The notes under the pieces are model-generated. The model had not been told where the DNA came from and ran no database searches. It saw nothing but the letters and a program-made list of their open reading frames with translations. Below, piece by piece: positions 44,311 to 56,100 of a stretch of DNA of 64,000 bases. Made by a program: the position numbers and the translations under genes. Positions within the stretch are counted from its first letter, which is position 1, and each line of letters begins with the position of its first letter. This stretch comes from Gautieria morchelliformis (Eukaryota > Basidiomycota > Agaricomycetes > Gomphales > Gomphaceae): contig WHVA01000058.1 in the NCBI GenBank assembly GCA_015179125.1, forward strand, positions 62,001-126,000, in the 5' to 3' direction.

Positions 44311-46165
44311 ATGGACATTATCACGTTGCTCGTTGACCGAGAGTCTTATTCTCATCCCGATGCATCGTACATGGCGAGAGGGATACTCGCTGCCAATGAC
44401 ACCAGCCCTGAAACGCCAACGCAGACTGCACAAAACATGCGCATGTGCACCACCTGGATTGGGATACAGCTGGGCCAGGTGACCCTGCCCATCCTCATCG
44501 CCACGATCCTTTTTCACAAACGCATCGTGCGCCGCAATCCTACTGTTATCAATCTTTGTATAGTGTGGACACTGGCTACAATTCCACCAGAGCTTTTGTG
44601 AGATGCTATTTGATGTTGGATAAGATAGTGAGAGTGACGTTTGTGTAGATTCTATACCGGGAGGTACAATGAGACACCGAGCACGATGCTGTGTCTATTT
44701 CAAGTGTCCATGATCAGTGCGATGCCGCCCATGTGAACCCTTGTTTCTCAACCAATTGTCTGTGTAAGTCACATCGCGCTGCAGGGCCGCAACGGCGTAT
44801 CTGGCAGTGGTGGTACATGTGGGTCATCCATTTCAAATATGCATTATGCACTAATATGTGCGTTCCATGCCAGTACTGTCCTCCATGAGATTATTCACTC
44901 CCATATACCACAACCATTCGCACTAGACCTACGTATGACCGTTGTCAGTATTGAGAGCTGTCCTTCATCTCGACCGCATCCAATTCCTTCACTAACCTGT
45001 CCGCATGCAGCTCCTCAGTCGCCCGTACCTTTCATTTTTCACATTCTCTCTCTATATTGCCATTGTGGGCTCCCGAAATCCGGACGATGTGATAGGTAGA
45101 CTATTTGTCTGCGAGGTCCTAAATCACAATCTGTACGTACGCTCCTGGTACCGTCCACTTGAACGGTTGGTTTTACGCGAGGGTGTTTCATAACTTGATA
45201 GGTCATTTCCTGTCTTTTCGTTTACAGTCGTCGTGGCTGCCTTGACGCTCATAGCACAGTGTACGTCACTACCGGCTCACCCTCCACTCCACACCATATA
45301 CTCACAACCTGTGCAGTCTGGGTCTCAGTAATGTTCTATCCAAATTATCTTGCTCGATGCAGACGACGCACATATGGTAGTTGCACAAGCAAAAGGCCCT
45401 TGCGCGGGCTGTCCTCAGTAGATATACAGCTCCTCATCTGAATGGTTGCATACACTATATTTGAAATTGTGGTTATGGTGTGAGTGATGGCTAAGATATT
45501 TCTGCGTTGATGTTTTGCCGGTGACTCTGTATGAGCAAATGGGCGCCTCCACGTTTTTCTCATCTATTCTCCCTCCCTTCATATGACTGCGGCTTATCTG
45601 TGTGTTCCCTGCATCTAGAGCGTCCATCAGTGCTATTTTCAACCCAGGGTTAGATGCGGGGACTCTCCTATTAGCCACTCGTGAGTCTTACACTGTACTG
45701 CATCTTGCCGTTCTACATCTAATCAGTTTCTTCATGATTCATATAGCCCCAATTGCTGTCTTTCTCATATTTTCCACTTCACGGGTGCGTTCACACATGT
45801 TGTGTGGCTTGTATCATCCTAGCATTGAAGGGAATTCTCTTTAACAGGATATATTCCAAGCCTGGTTTCCTTGTTTCTTTCGCAATCATTCTGAGCCAGC
45901 ACTGGATCCACATACAACGTATGACGACAAGATGCCGCATGACATGTCGGGTATCTCCCAATATAGTCAGCAAAGTCTTCTACCTCCACCACAAAATTTT
46001 CCTGGGTTGATTGGGAAGCGAGCGCGGATCTCGAGAAGGGGGTTGCAGCAGAGTCGCGTGTCAACCAGTCACCGGATCAATCTCTTGATGTGCTGCTTTG
46101 GTGAGAAATACGGTAACCTGCCGGTATACCATCTTTATACACTTCACAACCCGACACAGGGCTGA
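44311..46165 (+). pseudogene. Seven-helix receptor-like membrane protein, probably decayed
   Basis: Resembles an abundant agaricomycete family of seven-transmembrane proteins of unknown ligand. Exon 1 (44311-44600) has helix GQVTLPILIATILFHKRIV and the family-like RRNPTVINLCIVWTLATIPP. The next exon has ETPSTMLCLFQVSMISAMPP. Later pieces carry RPYLSFFTFSLYIAIVG, LFVCEVLNHNL, VAALTLIA, VDIQLLI / MVAYTIFEIVVMV, FFMIHIAPIAVFLIFSTSR and IFQAWFPCFF, then a soluble basic C-terminal tail ending at 46165. Several GT-AG introns of 45-100 bp fit. A TGA at 45439-45441 sits where the family has a basic residue (probable former CGA), and one junction near 45130-45230 does not resolve. I therefore call it a recent pseudogene. 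Confidence 0.6.
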
Positions 46166-46785
46166 ATCAACTGAGTGTATAAAGTGATTGCCTTGTAACG
46201 TACTTGGAAAATGAACTCAATCGTTTGGAGGTCCAGGGATATGTGTTTCGTCCTCGTTTTTCCATTCTTCTCGAAGGGGAATGCAAATAAGAAACCCTGC
46301 GTCGCCTTGAGTACTCAGATACTTGTAGCATCAGGTGTTTGGCTGACCGAGCTGAGGAAAATACACAACATTCAGGGATTCAGCATAGTTGGGGAGAACC
46401 GTTCCTCTGAGTTGCGCCGCCACGCGTGACTGAGTGGATAAGAAAGATCAGTGTCTCGTCGACAGTCATCATAAAATGTCGATGGCATGAGAACAGAATC
46501 AAGCCTATGAAAAATTCGCTTCCACTCGTTTAGTTCTTTATCAACGTGGGGCCATACACTGACACGAGCGGCATTGGAAGACTCTTCCCAATCGATATAG
46601 GCTCTTCGGTCAAGAGCTGTCCCTTATTCATATAGTTACATACAGTCTCGTTCACCGCATTCCCCATTTCTCTGAAACTAGCAATGTCAATAACCCCGAC
46701 CAACTATGGAGACCAGATTATGCCTGCGGATGGAATCTCTGGGATAGAAACATCTGACCGACGTTTTTAATCACGTTCCCTTGTT
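46166..46785. other. Intergenic, no gene seen
   Basis: Short frames only; no repeat or domain recognised. It ends where the 12-bp minisatellite begins. Confidence 0.4.
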
Positions 46786-47226
46786 TGCTACACCATACAC
46801 TGCTATGGGGTATGCTATGCTGTGAGCTACTCTGTACGCTACCCTATAACATACTCTGTGTGCTACCCCATACACTACCATGCCCACCACCTGGTACAGT
46901 ACCCTGTGCACTATCCTGTGCACAACCCTGTATGCTGGCCAGTATGCCACCCTGTGTGCTACCCTGTGCACTACCATGTGCATTACCCCATACACTACCC
47001 TGTGTGCCACCCTGTGCATTACCCTTTACACTACCCCCTATGCGGTACACTATCCTGTAAGCTACCCTGTACGCTACCCTATAATGTACCCTGTGGGCTA
47101 CCCCATACACTACCATGCTAGCCCATATGCTACCCTTTACGCTACCATGTGCACTACCCCATACACTCCCGTGTCTCCGCTACCCCCTGAGCTAAAGCTA
47201 CCCCCTGAGCTACCCTGTACGCTACC
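46786..47226. repeat. 12-bp minisatellite, left block (TACCCTGTGCAC type)
   Basis: About 35 variant units around GCTACCCTGTRC. Because the unit is 12 bp, each frame gives a four-residue repeat (for example Leu-Pro-Cys-Thr) and stays open on both strands. It directly touches the family III LTR. Confidence 0.85.
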
Positions 47227-47756
47227 TGTTAAGGTTGTGTTCATACCGCAGTTCGGCTATACTAGGCCGAAACTTGGGTTTCGGGTCAGAAGGCTTGGCT
47301 TCAGCCTCTTGGGTTGCGCCCACTCTATGCTCCGCCCTAATTTTGGGATCGGTCTTGGCTATAAGCCAAGATACGGGTCTCGATAGCAAGCACAGGGTCT
47401 CAAGTACGATAAGCTAATTTGATATCTGAAATGAGGAGCTACTGTACATGGACTGGAGGTCTATATAGTAAAGTAGCATGCAGGGTCGTGCAGAGAACAT
47501 GATCGGATCAATGGTCAGGGGAAACAAGGGGCGGACAAACAGGGAACTAGTTAATAAGGGAATCAGGGGTGATGGGAAGTGCGAAGGGAAACCCGAAGGA
47601 AGCTGAGATATACCCGAGGTTCCCGAATGAGCGCCGAAGCCGAGCTTCAGTCCGGATCCGGGAACGGGTCGTAACAGTACCTCCCCCTTATGGCCGAACC
47701 CATGAGGCCATGAGCGAGATCCCGGAAATCGCCGTGTCAGGGTAGTTACATATGCT

Positions 47757-49144
47757 TTGTTTCGCGTTCTGCTTCTTGTCTTCTCCCATCATCATCAATT
47801 TCACGGATCAATGTCAGAGACACATGAAATCCCTATCGAGGTCGACGAGGTGGATGAAGTCGACGCGAAGCTCGCGCGGGCTGAGTGCGAAGCGGCAGAG
47901 CGGATGAGGGAATTGCAGGAAAAGCGGCGACTTGCACAGGAGTGCAAGGCTGCAGTAGAGAAGAAATGGTGGGAGGACGCCGAAAAAGCCGAAGCGGAAC
48001 AGAAGGCGCAGGCTGAAGCCATGCGGATTGCTGAAGAGGCAAAAAATACCGAAGAGGCATGAAAAGCCGAGGAGGCTCGGGAGGAAGAGAGGTGGGTTTT
48101 GAAGGCAAAAGCCGATGAGGCTCGGAAACTAAAAGGGCCAGTTTTCAAACATGAGTGCCAGCGACTGATCAAAATGTTGGTAGCTGAAACAATTTGACAA
48201 GCCGATGTGGATCAGAATATCCACATTCTGTCGCCTGAGCCGTTCACATTGGATTCAGCCACCGCTGCAAGCGCGGATTCTTGCTATGAAGCACGCAGCC
48301 AAGAGGAATGCGGCCAAGGGAAAGCCAAAACCCTCAGGCTCTCGGAAACGGAAAATGACCGAGGAATCAGATGAGTCTGATGAAGAGGGAGTCCTTGGGT
48401 CGGGGTGGTTCGGTTATTTTTGACTTATGTTTTTTAGTGTGAACCTTGTGATGCATGCAGGCGTCGCCAGACCCGGTGCCTACGCGGAAAAATGACTGCG
48501 TGTCAGCAGTGCGTGGACCGGAAGGTCCGGTGCAGCTTCCTGGACAGGAAGCGGAAGCAGAAGGATGAGGACGCGACCGAGGGACGGGGGCCGAAGAAGG
48601 CCAAGGTGTCGCTGGTCAAACCGTCGGGAGCGATTCCGACGGTGGACATCCGTGTGGGCCCATCAGGGGCCAGGATTAAGGGCTTAATGCCTGACGGGTT
48701 TTGGGAGCGGAGGTCTCCCGGATGGTGAGGGGTCTGTTGACTCGGCAGAGCGAGAAACTTGAATGGATCAACCATTTGCTTCAGGGCGTACTGGATTTTG
48801 TGCAGCGGATCGAGCGGCACACTTCCCGGTTAAACAAGCGGTTGGAGTTGTGGGCCACGGGGGCCAAGAACGGGTCTTTATGGATGGGGACACGTTCGGA
48901 TTGGGGCGGGTTTGATGTGGCTAGGTGTTCAGGTGTGGATTCGGGTTCGGGTTCAGGGGAAAAGGGAGTGGAGGAAGGGGATAAGGGAAAAGGAAAGGAG
49001 AGGGATGAGGCAGAGGGGGGGGCGGGAGCGGGATCAGGATCGGATTCGGAATCTGGTTCGGAAAACGGGGACGAGGAAGACGAGCAGGATGATGGGGAAG
49101 AGGGTGTGGGAGCAGGTGAGGATGAGACTATGGAAGACAACTAA
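47757..49144 (+). pseudogene. Antisense accessory gene of gypsy III: coiled coil, Zn2Cys6 cluster, acidic tail
   Basis: Lies between the pol end and the 3' LTR, on the strand opposite to pol. The first part (about 47811-48172) is Glu/Lys/Ala-rich and strongly coiled-coil-like (ECEAAERMRELQEKRRLAQE). A basic stretch (SGSRKRKMTEESDESDEE) follows near 48330-48400. At 48447-48533 the spacing C-x2-C-x6-C-x7-C-x2-C-x6-C (CDACRRRQTRC, then CQQCVDRKVRC) fits a fungal Zn2Cys6 DNA-binding cluster. A helical part (LEWINHLLQGVLDFVQRIER) and a Gly/Ser/Asp/Glu-rich acidic tail end at 49144. The architecture resembles a transcription regulator. It is part of the fossil element and is broken; whether the family uses introns here is unknown. 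Confidence 0.6.
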
Positions 49145-49398
49145 CTAATGTTTTGGTTGTTTTTCTATACTAATGTGAATCTTTTTTCTTGGTACTTTTT
49201 GTTTTTGGGATCGGGATCGGGAATGGAAGTGAAATGACAGACTGGGAGAGAGGGGAAAGCCAAGAACTACAAGCGTAGCTATTTGGCAAAATGGCTGAGA
49301 AAAAACATAGCAAAAGAGTGTTTTTTTTTGTGTTTTTTGTCTAACTAAGAAAGTGACCATTAAATGAGAGAAAGGAAACGGGGAGCCAAAGCTCGGGT

Positions 49399-50705
49399 TC
49401 AGGGAACCCATGGTGCCGGCTTGGCAGGGGGTGCCGAGTGAAAGTCAGTCACGATCTCGGCCACATGGCCGAGCTCGGTCGCAAGGACCCATGACGTCTC
49501 TTCATCGGTACCTTCATAACCAGCCCAACGGACAAGGTACAGGAGGTTACAGGGTCTACGGCGTCGGTCGATGTTGGAATCAAGAATCTCGGAAATCTCG
49601 TACTCGGTCTCGCCGTCGATCTCGACTGGAGGTGGCGGAGACTGAACTCGGTTCGGGATGGTATTCGGGATTGCGGGTTCAAGCATGGAGACGTGAAAGA
49701 CCGGGTGGACTGCCTGAAGGTTATCTGGCCTGGCCGATAATCTCAAAGGGGCCGAGGTACTTTTCAGCCAGTTTCTTCGAGGGCCGGGTTGTCCGGAAGA
49801 ACTGTGCTTTGACAAACGCGGAGGATCCTATCGCGAACTCGGGAGCGGGAGCACGACGCACGTCGGCCGAGACCTGATACCGAGATTGAGCGGATTTAAT
49901 TTGCTCTTTCAGGGCAGCATGAAGCTGGTCAAGGTCAACTGCTAAGTCTCGGGCTCGGGAGGATGCGAGGTCCCGTTCAGGGCTGCGGACACCGTGCTTC
50001 GAGAGAACATGCAAGATGAACAGGCGGGCAAGGTCTGCGGATGTGACCGTGTCGTGGGTCGGGATGAATATGCTCTGTTTGGTTAAGCGGCAAACTACTA
50101 CAAGGATCGCAGTGAATCCCGAAGACGCCGGCAACTGTTCAATGAAATCCATGGAGAAGGAATTCCAAGGCTGCTCGCTGCTGCAGGGAGCCGTAAGGCC
50201 TATGACGCTGTGACTTTGAATGCAAGCAAGTAGTGCAGGACTTGCAAAAGTTGATAACAAAAGACCCAAGTGTGGGCCATGTATATTCCTGTCTGATGAG
50301 TTCTAAGGTCTTGTTTGGACCAAAATGTCCTGAGAGTACATGATCATGTTTGTACTGGAGTACTCGGAGCCGGAGATCGTCGGCATCGGGAACATATATG
50401 CGGCCATCGAGGCGGAGTAAACCGTCCTTGGTTTGCGTCCATCTCGGGTCGGAACTATCACTGAGATGCTTAGCGGCTACGGGGTCAGATGCAAGGTTGG
50501 CTAATATGTCGGCATGAAGCTTCTCGGAGTCCATCACAATGCTTTCCCGGAGAACGGGTTGAAGCAGACAAGTTGCCCAGAGGGATTCCGACAGTTGTTG
50601 ATTAGTGAAAATCGGTCGGAAGTTGTGCGGGTTGACTGAGCCATAGTCATTACCTCCCTCTTTAAGGTAGACGTCCCATAGTCTAGTGAGAGCGTCGGGT
50701 TTTGT
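49399..50705 (-). pseudogene. pol: Gypsy III pol remnant: integrase and chromodomain
   Basis: The minus strand shows an integrase zinc region (HDHVLSGHFGPNKTLELIRQ, CKSCTTCLHSKSQRH), core pieces (FSMDFIEQLPASSGFTAILV, FIPTHDTVTSADLARLFI), the capping KLAEKYLGPFEIIG motif and a chromodomain (YEISEILDSNIDRR, LYLVRWAGYEGTDEETSWV). It is an old LTR retrotransposon fragment with several breaks. Confidence 0.8.
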
Positions 50706-51465
50706 ACCCAGGTACGCTACCACGTGGGCTACCACGTACATTACCACCGCTACCACGTGTGCTACCAGGTACGCTACCAGGTATGCTACCAGGTATGCTG
50801 CCAGGTATGCTGCCAGGTATGCTGCCAGGTATGCTACCAGGTATGCTACCACGTACGCTACCAGGTACACTACCACGTGTGGTACCAGGTACACTACCAC
50901 GTACACTACCAGGTACGCTACCAGGTACGCTACCAGGTACGCTACCATGTGTGCTACCACGTACGCTACCAGGTACACTACCACGTACGCTACCACCACT
51001 ACCACGTACACTACCAGGTACACTACCAGGTACACTACGACCGCTACCACATACACTACCAGGTACACTACCAGGTACACTACCACGTACGCTACCACCG
51101 CTGCCACGTACATTACCAGGTACACTACCACATGTGCTACCATGTACGCTACCACGTGTGCTACCACGTACACTACCACCGCTACCATGTACACTACCAC
51201 CGCTACCACGTGCACTACCATGTACGTTACCACCGCTACCACGTACACTACCATGTATGCTACCACGTATGCTACCACATTGTTACAACCATGTCACTTG
51301 ACCAACCAACCACATCACTCGACCATACACTACCCCATGCACTACCCTATGTGCTACCCTGTGCGCTACCCTGTGCTGTGCTACCACGTACACTATCCTC
51401 TGTGCTACCATGTACGCTACCATGTATGCTACCACGTTGTTACAACCACGTCGCTTGACCAACTA
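50706..51465. repeat. 12-bp minisatellite, right block (TACCACGTACRC / TACCAGGTAYGC type)
   Basis: About 48 tandem units from 50706 to 51280 around GCTACCASGTAY. A short unique spacer follows, then units of the TACCCTGTGYGC type like the left block (51330-51450). The words TTGTTACAACCA and TTGTTACAACCACG occur at each end of this last part. Long frames here on both strands are a by-product of the 12-bp period. Confidence 0.85.
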
Positions 51466-51626
51466 CGCCGCTTCTGCACCACCTCCGACTTGGTTCCGCA
51501 ACATCCTCCACACTTGACCCTCATTATAGGCCTCACATTGCATTCCATTCTTAGGCCTTGGATTATTCATTCTATTCCTATCATACTAACATTCATGGAT
51601 GTCTGGATGTGGCTGAAGGCCCTCGT
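51466..51626. other. Short spacer, no gene seen
   Basis: Unique sequence between the minisatellite and the first LTR of the family I cluster. Confidence 0.4.
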
Positions 51627-52641
51627 TGTAAGGGCAACCCTGGCTAGTCGTGGAGATCACACTACCACACAACTGACAAGGGGAAATCCAAAGAGAAAAG
51701 TCTAAGGACCCCCAATGTCAGCGAGCCCGTATTATACTACGCTGCGCAGCCAGGGACAACGCTTGGCACCCACCATCAACCCTGCATCCCCCTGACCCTT
51801 GATCGACCCTTGATGCCACCTATTATGCGAGTCGCTTGATTTCCGACACTGTTCCGGGGCGGAAGTCGGAAATTGGAGTGGAACTGGCAAGGCGAACGGA
51901 ACTGGTGGAAGTTCTCCCAGAAGCGGAACCGTTCCCGAAAGCGGATGCGGAGATGGAATCGGAACCGGAAGCGGAGTCGGAAATGGAGTCGGAACTGGGT
52001 GTGGTGTCGGAACTGGAAATGGAAAACAGGGTGTCCCCTGACATCACCCCCCCTCTAGCGTGCTGCGTCCTCGAAGCACGGGACACAAGGGATTGAAATG
52101 CCAGCGAGCGGATTCGGCGAGGGGCACCTGGATGTGTCCTGTAGAACTCCCGGAGTTTGTCAGGAGCGGAAACATCTTGCTCCGGGACCCACGAATTCTC
52201 CTCGTACCCATACCCTTCCCATTTCACGAGGAATTGGAGTCGTCCTCGCGCAAACCGGCTGTCCAGGATCCGTTCTACCACGTAGTGCTCTTCCCCATCT
52301 ACAATTTCTGGCGGAGGTGGCGGATGAGCCTTCCGACGTGGAATTGGGTCCTCAAGCATAGGGAGTAACTTCACCACGTTGAAGACGGGGTGGAGGCGGG
52401 ACATGGACATCGGAAGTCGGAGGCGGTATGCATTCCGTCCAACCCTCCGCGTCACTGTGAAGGGCCCAAGGTAGCGGTGGGCAAGCTTCTGCGAAGGGCG
52501 TGTGGTGCGGATGTCACTTGCATCTAGGTACACCTTGTCTCCAACTTGGTACTCTGGGGCAGGAACCCGGCGTCGGTTGTAGTACCTTGCCATGTCATCC
52601 TTGGCCTTCGCAAGGGCCGACTTGGCTTCCGAAAGGGTGGA
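51627..52641 (-). mobile_element. Element B: partial family I gypsy copy
   Basis: The 3' LTR is 51627-52043 (417 bp, shorter than the 462 bp of its relatives), followed by the pol C-terminus with chromodomain (to 52641). It stops where element C begins. Sequence is very close to elements A, C and D. Only the 3' end of the element is present, so it is a fragment. Confidence 0.85.
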
Positions 52642-53103
52642 TGTAAGGGCAACCCTGGCTAGTTGTGGAGATCACACTACCACACAACTGACAAGGGGAA
52701 ATCCAAAGTATGTATAAATGAACAGAGCATACAAGAGAGGGGGTTCTCACCTGACAAGGGGAAATCCAAAGAGAAAAGTCTAAGGACCCCCAATGTCAGC
52801 GAGCCCGTATTATACTACGCTGCGCAGCCAGGGACAACGCTTGGCACCCGCCATCAACCCTGCATCCCCCTGACCCTTGATCGACCCTTGATGCCACCTA
52901 TTATGCGAGTCGCTTGATTTCCGACACTGTTCCGGGGCGGAAGTCGGAAATTGGAGTGGAACTGGCAAGGCGAACGGAACTGGTGGAAGTTCTCCCAGAA
53001 GCGGAATCGTTCCCGAAAGCGGATGCGGAGATGGAATCGGAACCGGAAGCGGAGTCGGAAATGGAGTCGGAACTGGAAATGGAAAACAGGGTGTCCCCTG
53101 ACA
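52642..53103 (-). repeat. 3' LTR of element C
   Basis: 462 bp, TGTAAGGGCAACCC to GGTGTCCCCTGACA on the plus strand; identical by eye to 58371-58832. Confidence 0.9.
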
Positions 53104-56100
53104 TCACCCCCCCTCTAGCGTGCTGCGTCCTCGAAGCGCGGGACACAAGGGATTGAAATGCCAGCGAGCGGATTCGGCGAGGGGCACCTGGATGTGTCCT
53201 GTAGAACTCCCGGAGTTTGTCAGGAGCGGAAACATCTTGCTCCGGGACCCACGAATTCTCCTCGTACCCATACCCTTCCCATTTCACGAGGAATTGGAGT
53301 CGTCCTCGCACAAACCGGCTGTCCAGGATCCGTTCTACCACGTAGTGCTCTTCCCCATCTACAATTTCTGGCGGAGGTGGCGGATGAGCCTTCCGACGTG
53401 GAATTGGGTCCTCAAGCATAGGGAGTAACTTCACCACGTTGAAGACGGGGTGGAGGCGGGACATGGACATCGGAAGTCGGAGGCGGTATGCATTCCGCCC
53501 AACCCTCCGCGTCACTGTGAAGGGCCCAAGGTAGCGGTGGGCAAGCTTCTGCGAAGGGCGTGTGGTGCGGATGTCACTTGCATCTAGGTACACCTTGTCT
53601 CCAACTTGGTACTCTGGGGCAGGAACCCGGCGTCGGTTGTAGTACCTTGCCATGTCATCCTTGGCCTTCGCAAGGGCCAACTTGGCTTCCGAAAGGGTGG
53701 AGTCCATGCGGTCTCGGAACTCATTGACCGTCTCGAGTCGGGAGTCAGCCTGGCGTGGTTCGAAGCCCATCCGCGGGTGTCGTCCGGAGTCAAGCATGAA
53801 GGGAGTCTGTTGCGTGGCGGAATGGACATGGTTGTTGTATTGGAATTCCGCCAGCGGAAGTAACTCATCCCAGTCATCCTGCCTCTCATTGACAAAGAGG
53901 CGGAGATATTGCTCCAACTCCTGATTGACCCGTTCCGTCTGTCCGTCACCCTGCGGATGGTACGCTGTGGTGGTAGCCAGCTTTATGCCGAGCAGGCGGT
54001 AGAGCTCCCGAGTCAGTTCCGCGACAAACTGCGGACCTCGGTCGGAAACGACTTGCTTCGGGAGCCCATGCAACTTCCAGACATGTGCAAGGAACAGGCG
54101 GGCCGCTCCGAGGGCTGTGATCGTCGTGTGCGTCGGAATGAAGTGGGTCACCTTGCTCACCGAATCCACGACGTTCATGATCGCGTCGTAGCCATGAGAC
54201 TCTGGGAGTTCAACGATGAAGTCGACACTGATGGTGTCCCAGCGGGATTCGGGAATCGGGAGCGGAACAAGTTCTCCGACGGGCGGACGTCGTTGCGCTT
54301 TGGTTCGGAGACAAAGGTCACACGTCTTCACGTACTGTCCGATGTAGCGGGACATCTGAGGCCACCAGTAATTCCGAGCCACTAACTCCAGCGTCTTCCA
54401 CCTGCCAGCATGCCCAGCGACCCGTGTGTCATGGTGCTGGGACACGATGCGACGGCGGAGGTCCGCCCCACCCGGAACATAGACCTTGCCTCTGAAGTGG
54501 AGCAGTCCATCACGTTCCGACCATTCCGCTGCCCGTACAGACCGTGAGTGCCCCTTCCGGAGTTCCTCCACTGCCTTCACCACCGACTCCTCCTTCTCTC
54601 CATTCCGGTACTGCCTCCGGATATCCCGGAGCATTTCCGCTTCCGCCCCAATTGCAGTTACTCCTTCTAGGGCACGGATTGCAAAGAGGCTTGGGCGGAG
54701 CAGTGTCATATCCGCGTTGTCTCCACTTCCGCTTCCGTGATCCGCGCGGCGGGATAGGGCATCGGGCTTGCCCATGGTGCGGCCGGGGCGGTGGTGGAGC
54801 ATGAAGTCAAACCGGGACAGGTGTAGGGACCACCGTGCTTGTCGTCGGTTCAACTTCTTAGACGTGTGGAAATACTCAAGGTTCTTGTGGTCTGTCCAGA
54901 TCTCAAACGGGCATAGAGCACCCTCGAGGAAGTGTCGCCACTCCTCTAGCGCTCGGATGATTGCCAGCATCTCCTTGTCATGGATCTCGTAGTTCCGCTC
55001 GACCGGACTGAGACTCTTAGAGAAGAAGGCAATCGGATGCCACCCCCCACCTTCTTCCGATGACTGTTGCGACAAGACCGCTCCGGTAGCTGCGTCGGAA
55101 GAATCCGCCTCCACTCGGTAAGGGCGAGAGTCGTCGGGAAAGATCAGGACCGGGGCGGAAGTGATCAGCTCTTTGAGTTTGTCAAAGGAGACCCGTTCCG
55201 GCTCTCCCCACCGCCATCCAACCTCCTTCTTGGTGAGGTCGAAGAGGGCACGGGCGTGGCAGGAGAAGTCCTTGATGAACCGCCGGTAGAAATTGACAAA
55301 CCCAATGAAGGACTGGACTTCCTTCTTGTTCCGCGGCACCGGCCAATCCGACACACCGGAAACCTTGACGGGGTCCATTTCCACCTTTCCTTCCGACACG
55401 ATCACCCCAAGATACTCTATCCGAGTCCGCTCAAATTCGCACTTTTCCGGCTTGAGACACAGGTTGTACTCCCGGAGTCGTTCCAGCACTCTCCGCACGA
55501 CTTCCCGATGTTCGGACATTGTTTTTGTGAAGATGAGGATGTCATCGAGGTAGACGCAGACAACCCCTTCTGCTATCATGTCACGGAAAATGTCATTCAT
55601 CATTGTCTGGAACGTGGCAGGACTGTTGGTGAGGCCAAAGAACATGACCTGTGGCTCAAAGAGTCCTCGGTTGGTGCGGAATGCGGCCTTCCACTCATCT
55701 CCCTCCCGGATCCGGACATTATTGAAGCCCCAGCGGACATCCAGCTTGGTGAAGTACTTCGCCCCGCGGAGTTGTGTGATCAATTCGGAAATGAGCGGAA
55801 TGGGGTACCGGTTCTTGATCGTGATCGCATTCAAGGCCCGGTAATCCTGCACAAGTCTGAGCGAGCCGTCCTTCTTCTTGATGAAGAACACCGGAGATGC
55901 CATGGGTGACTTGGAGGGGCGGATCCTCCCTGTACGGAGATTTTCCGCAAGGAATGCATCGAGCTCTACCTGCTCCTTGGGTGACAGCGGGTAGACCTTG
56001 CAGTTGGTGGGCTTCGACCCAGGCTCCAACTCGATGGCATGGTCCCACAGTTTCCGCGGAGGCAGGGCATCAAACGACTCCTTAGAGAAGACGTCCTCGA

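Larger units (their letters stand above)
47227..50705 (-). mobile_element. Gypsy family III chromodomain fossil, 5'-truncated, with an antisense gene
   Basis: The 3' LTR is 47227-47677 (451 bp, minus orientation, TGTTA/TAACA ends). Going right come an opposite-strand coding region (47757-49144), the pol C-terminus with chromodomain (49399-49815), the integrase core (to about 50270) and the integrase zinc region (about 50280-50500), then cut off at 50705 by a minisatellite. No 5' LTR, gag or reverse transcriptase is present. It is broken in several places. Age cannot be judged from one LTR. Confidence 0.8.

Noticed and set aside
48781-49140. Ser/Pro-rich minus-strand frame over the acidic tail
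   Set aside because: It is the complement of the Gly/Asp/Glu-rich tail of the plus-strand antisense gene and has no motif.
46786-51278. Long open frames of Leu/Pro/Thr or Val/Tyr repeats as real proteins
   Set aside because: They follow the 12-bp minisatellite exactly and exist on both strands at once.
55067-55909. 280-residue plus-strand frame within element C, present also as mirror frames in A and D
   Set aside because: Shadow of the conserved reverse transcriptase frame on the other strand; it recurs only because the copies are nearly identical.
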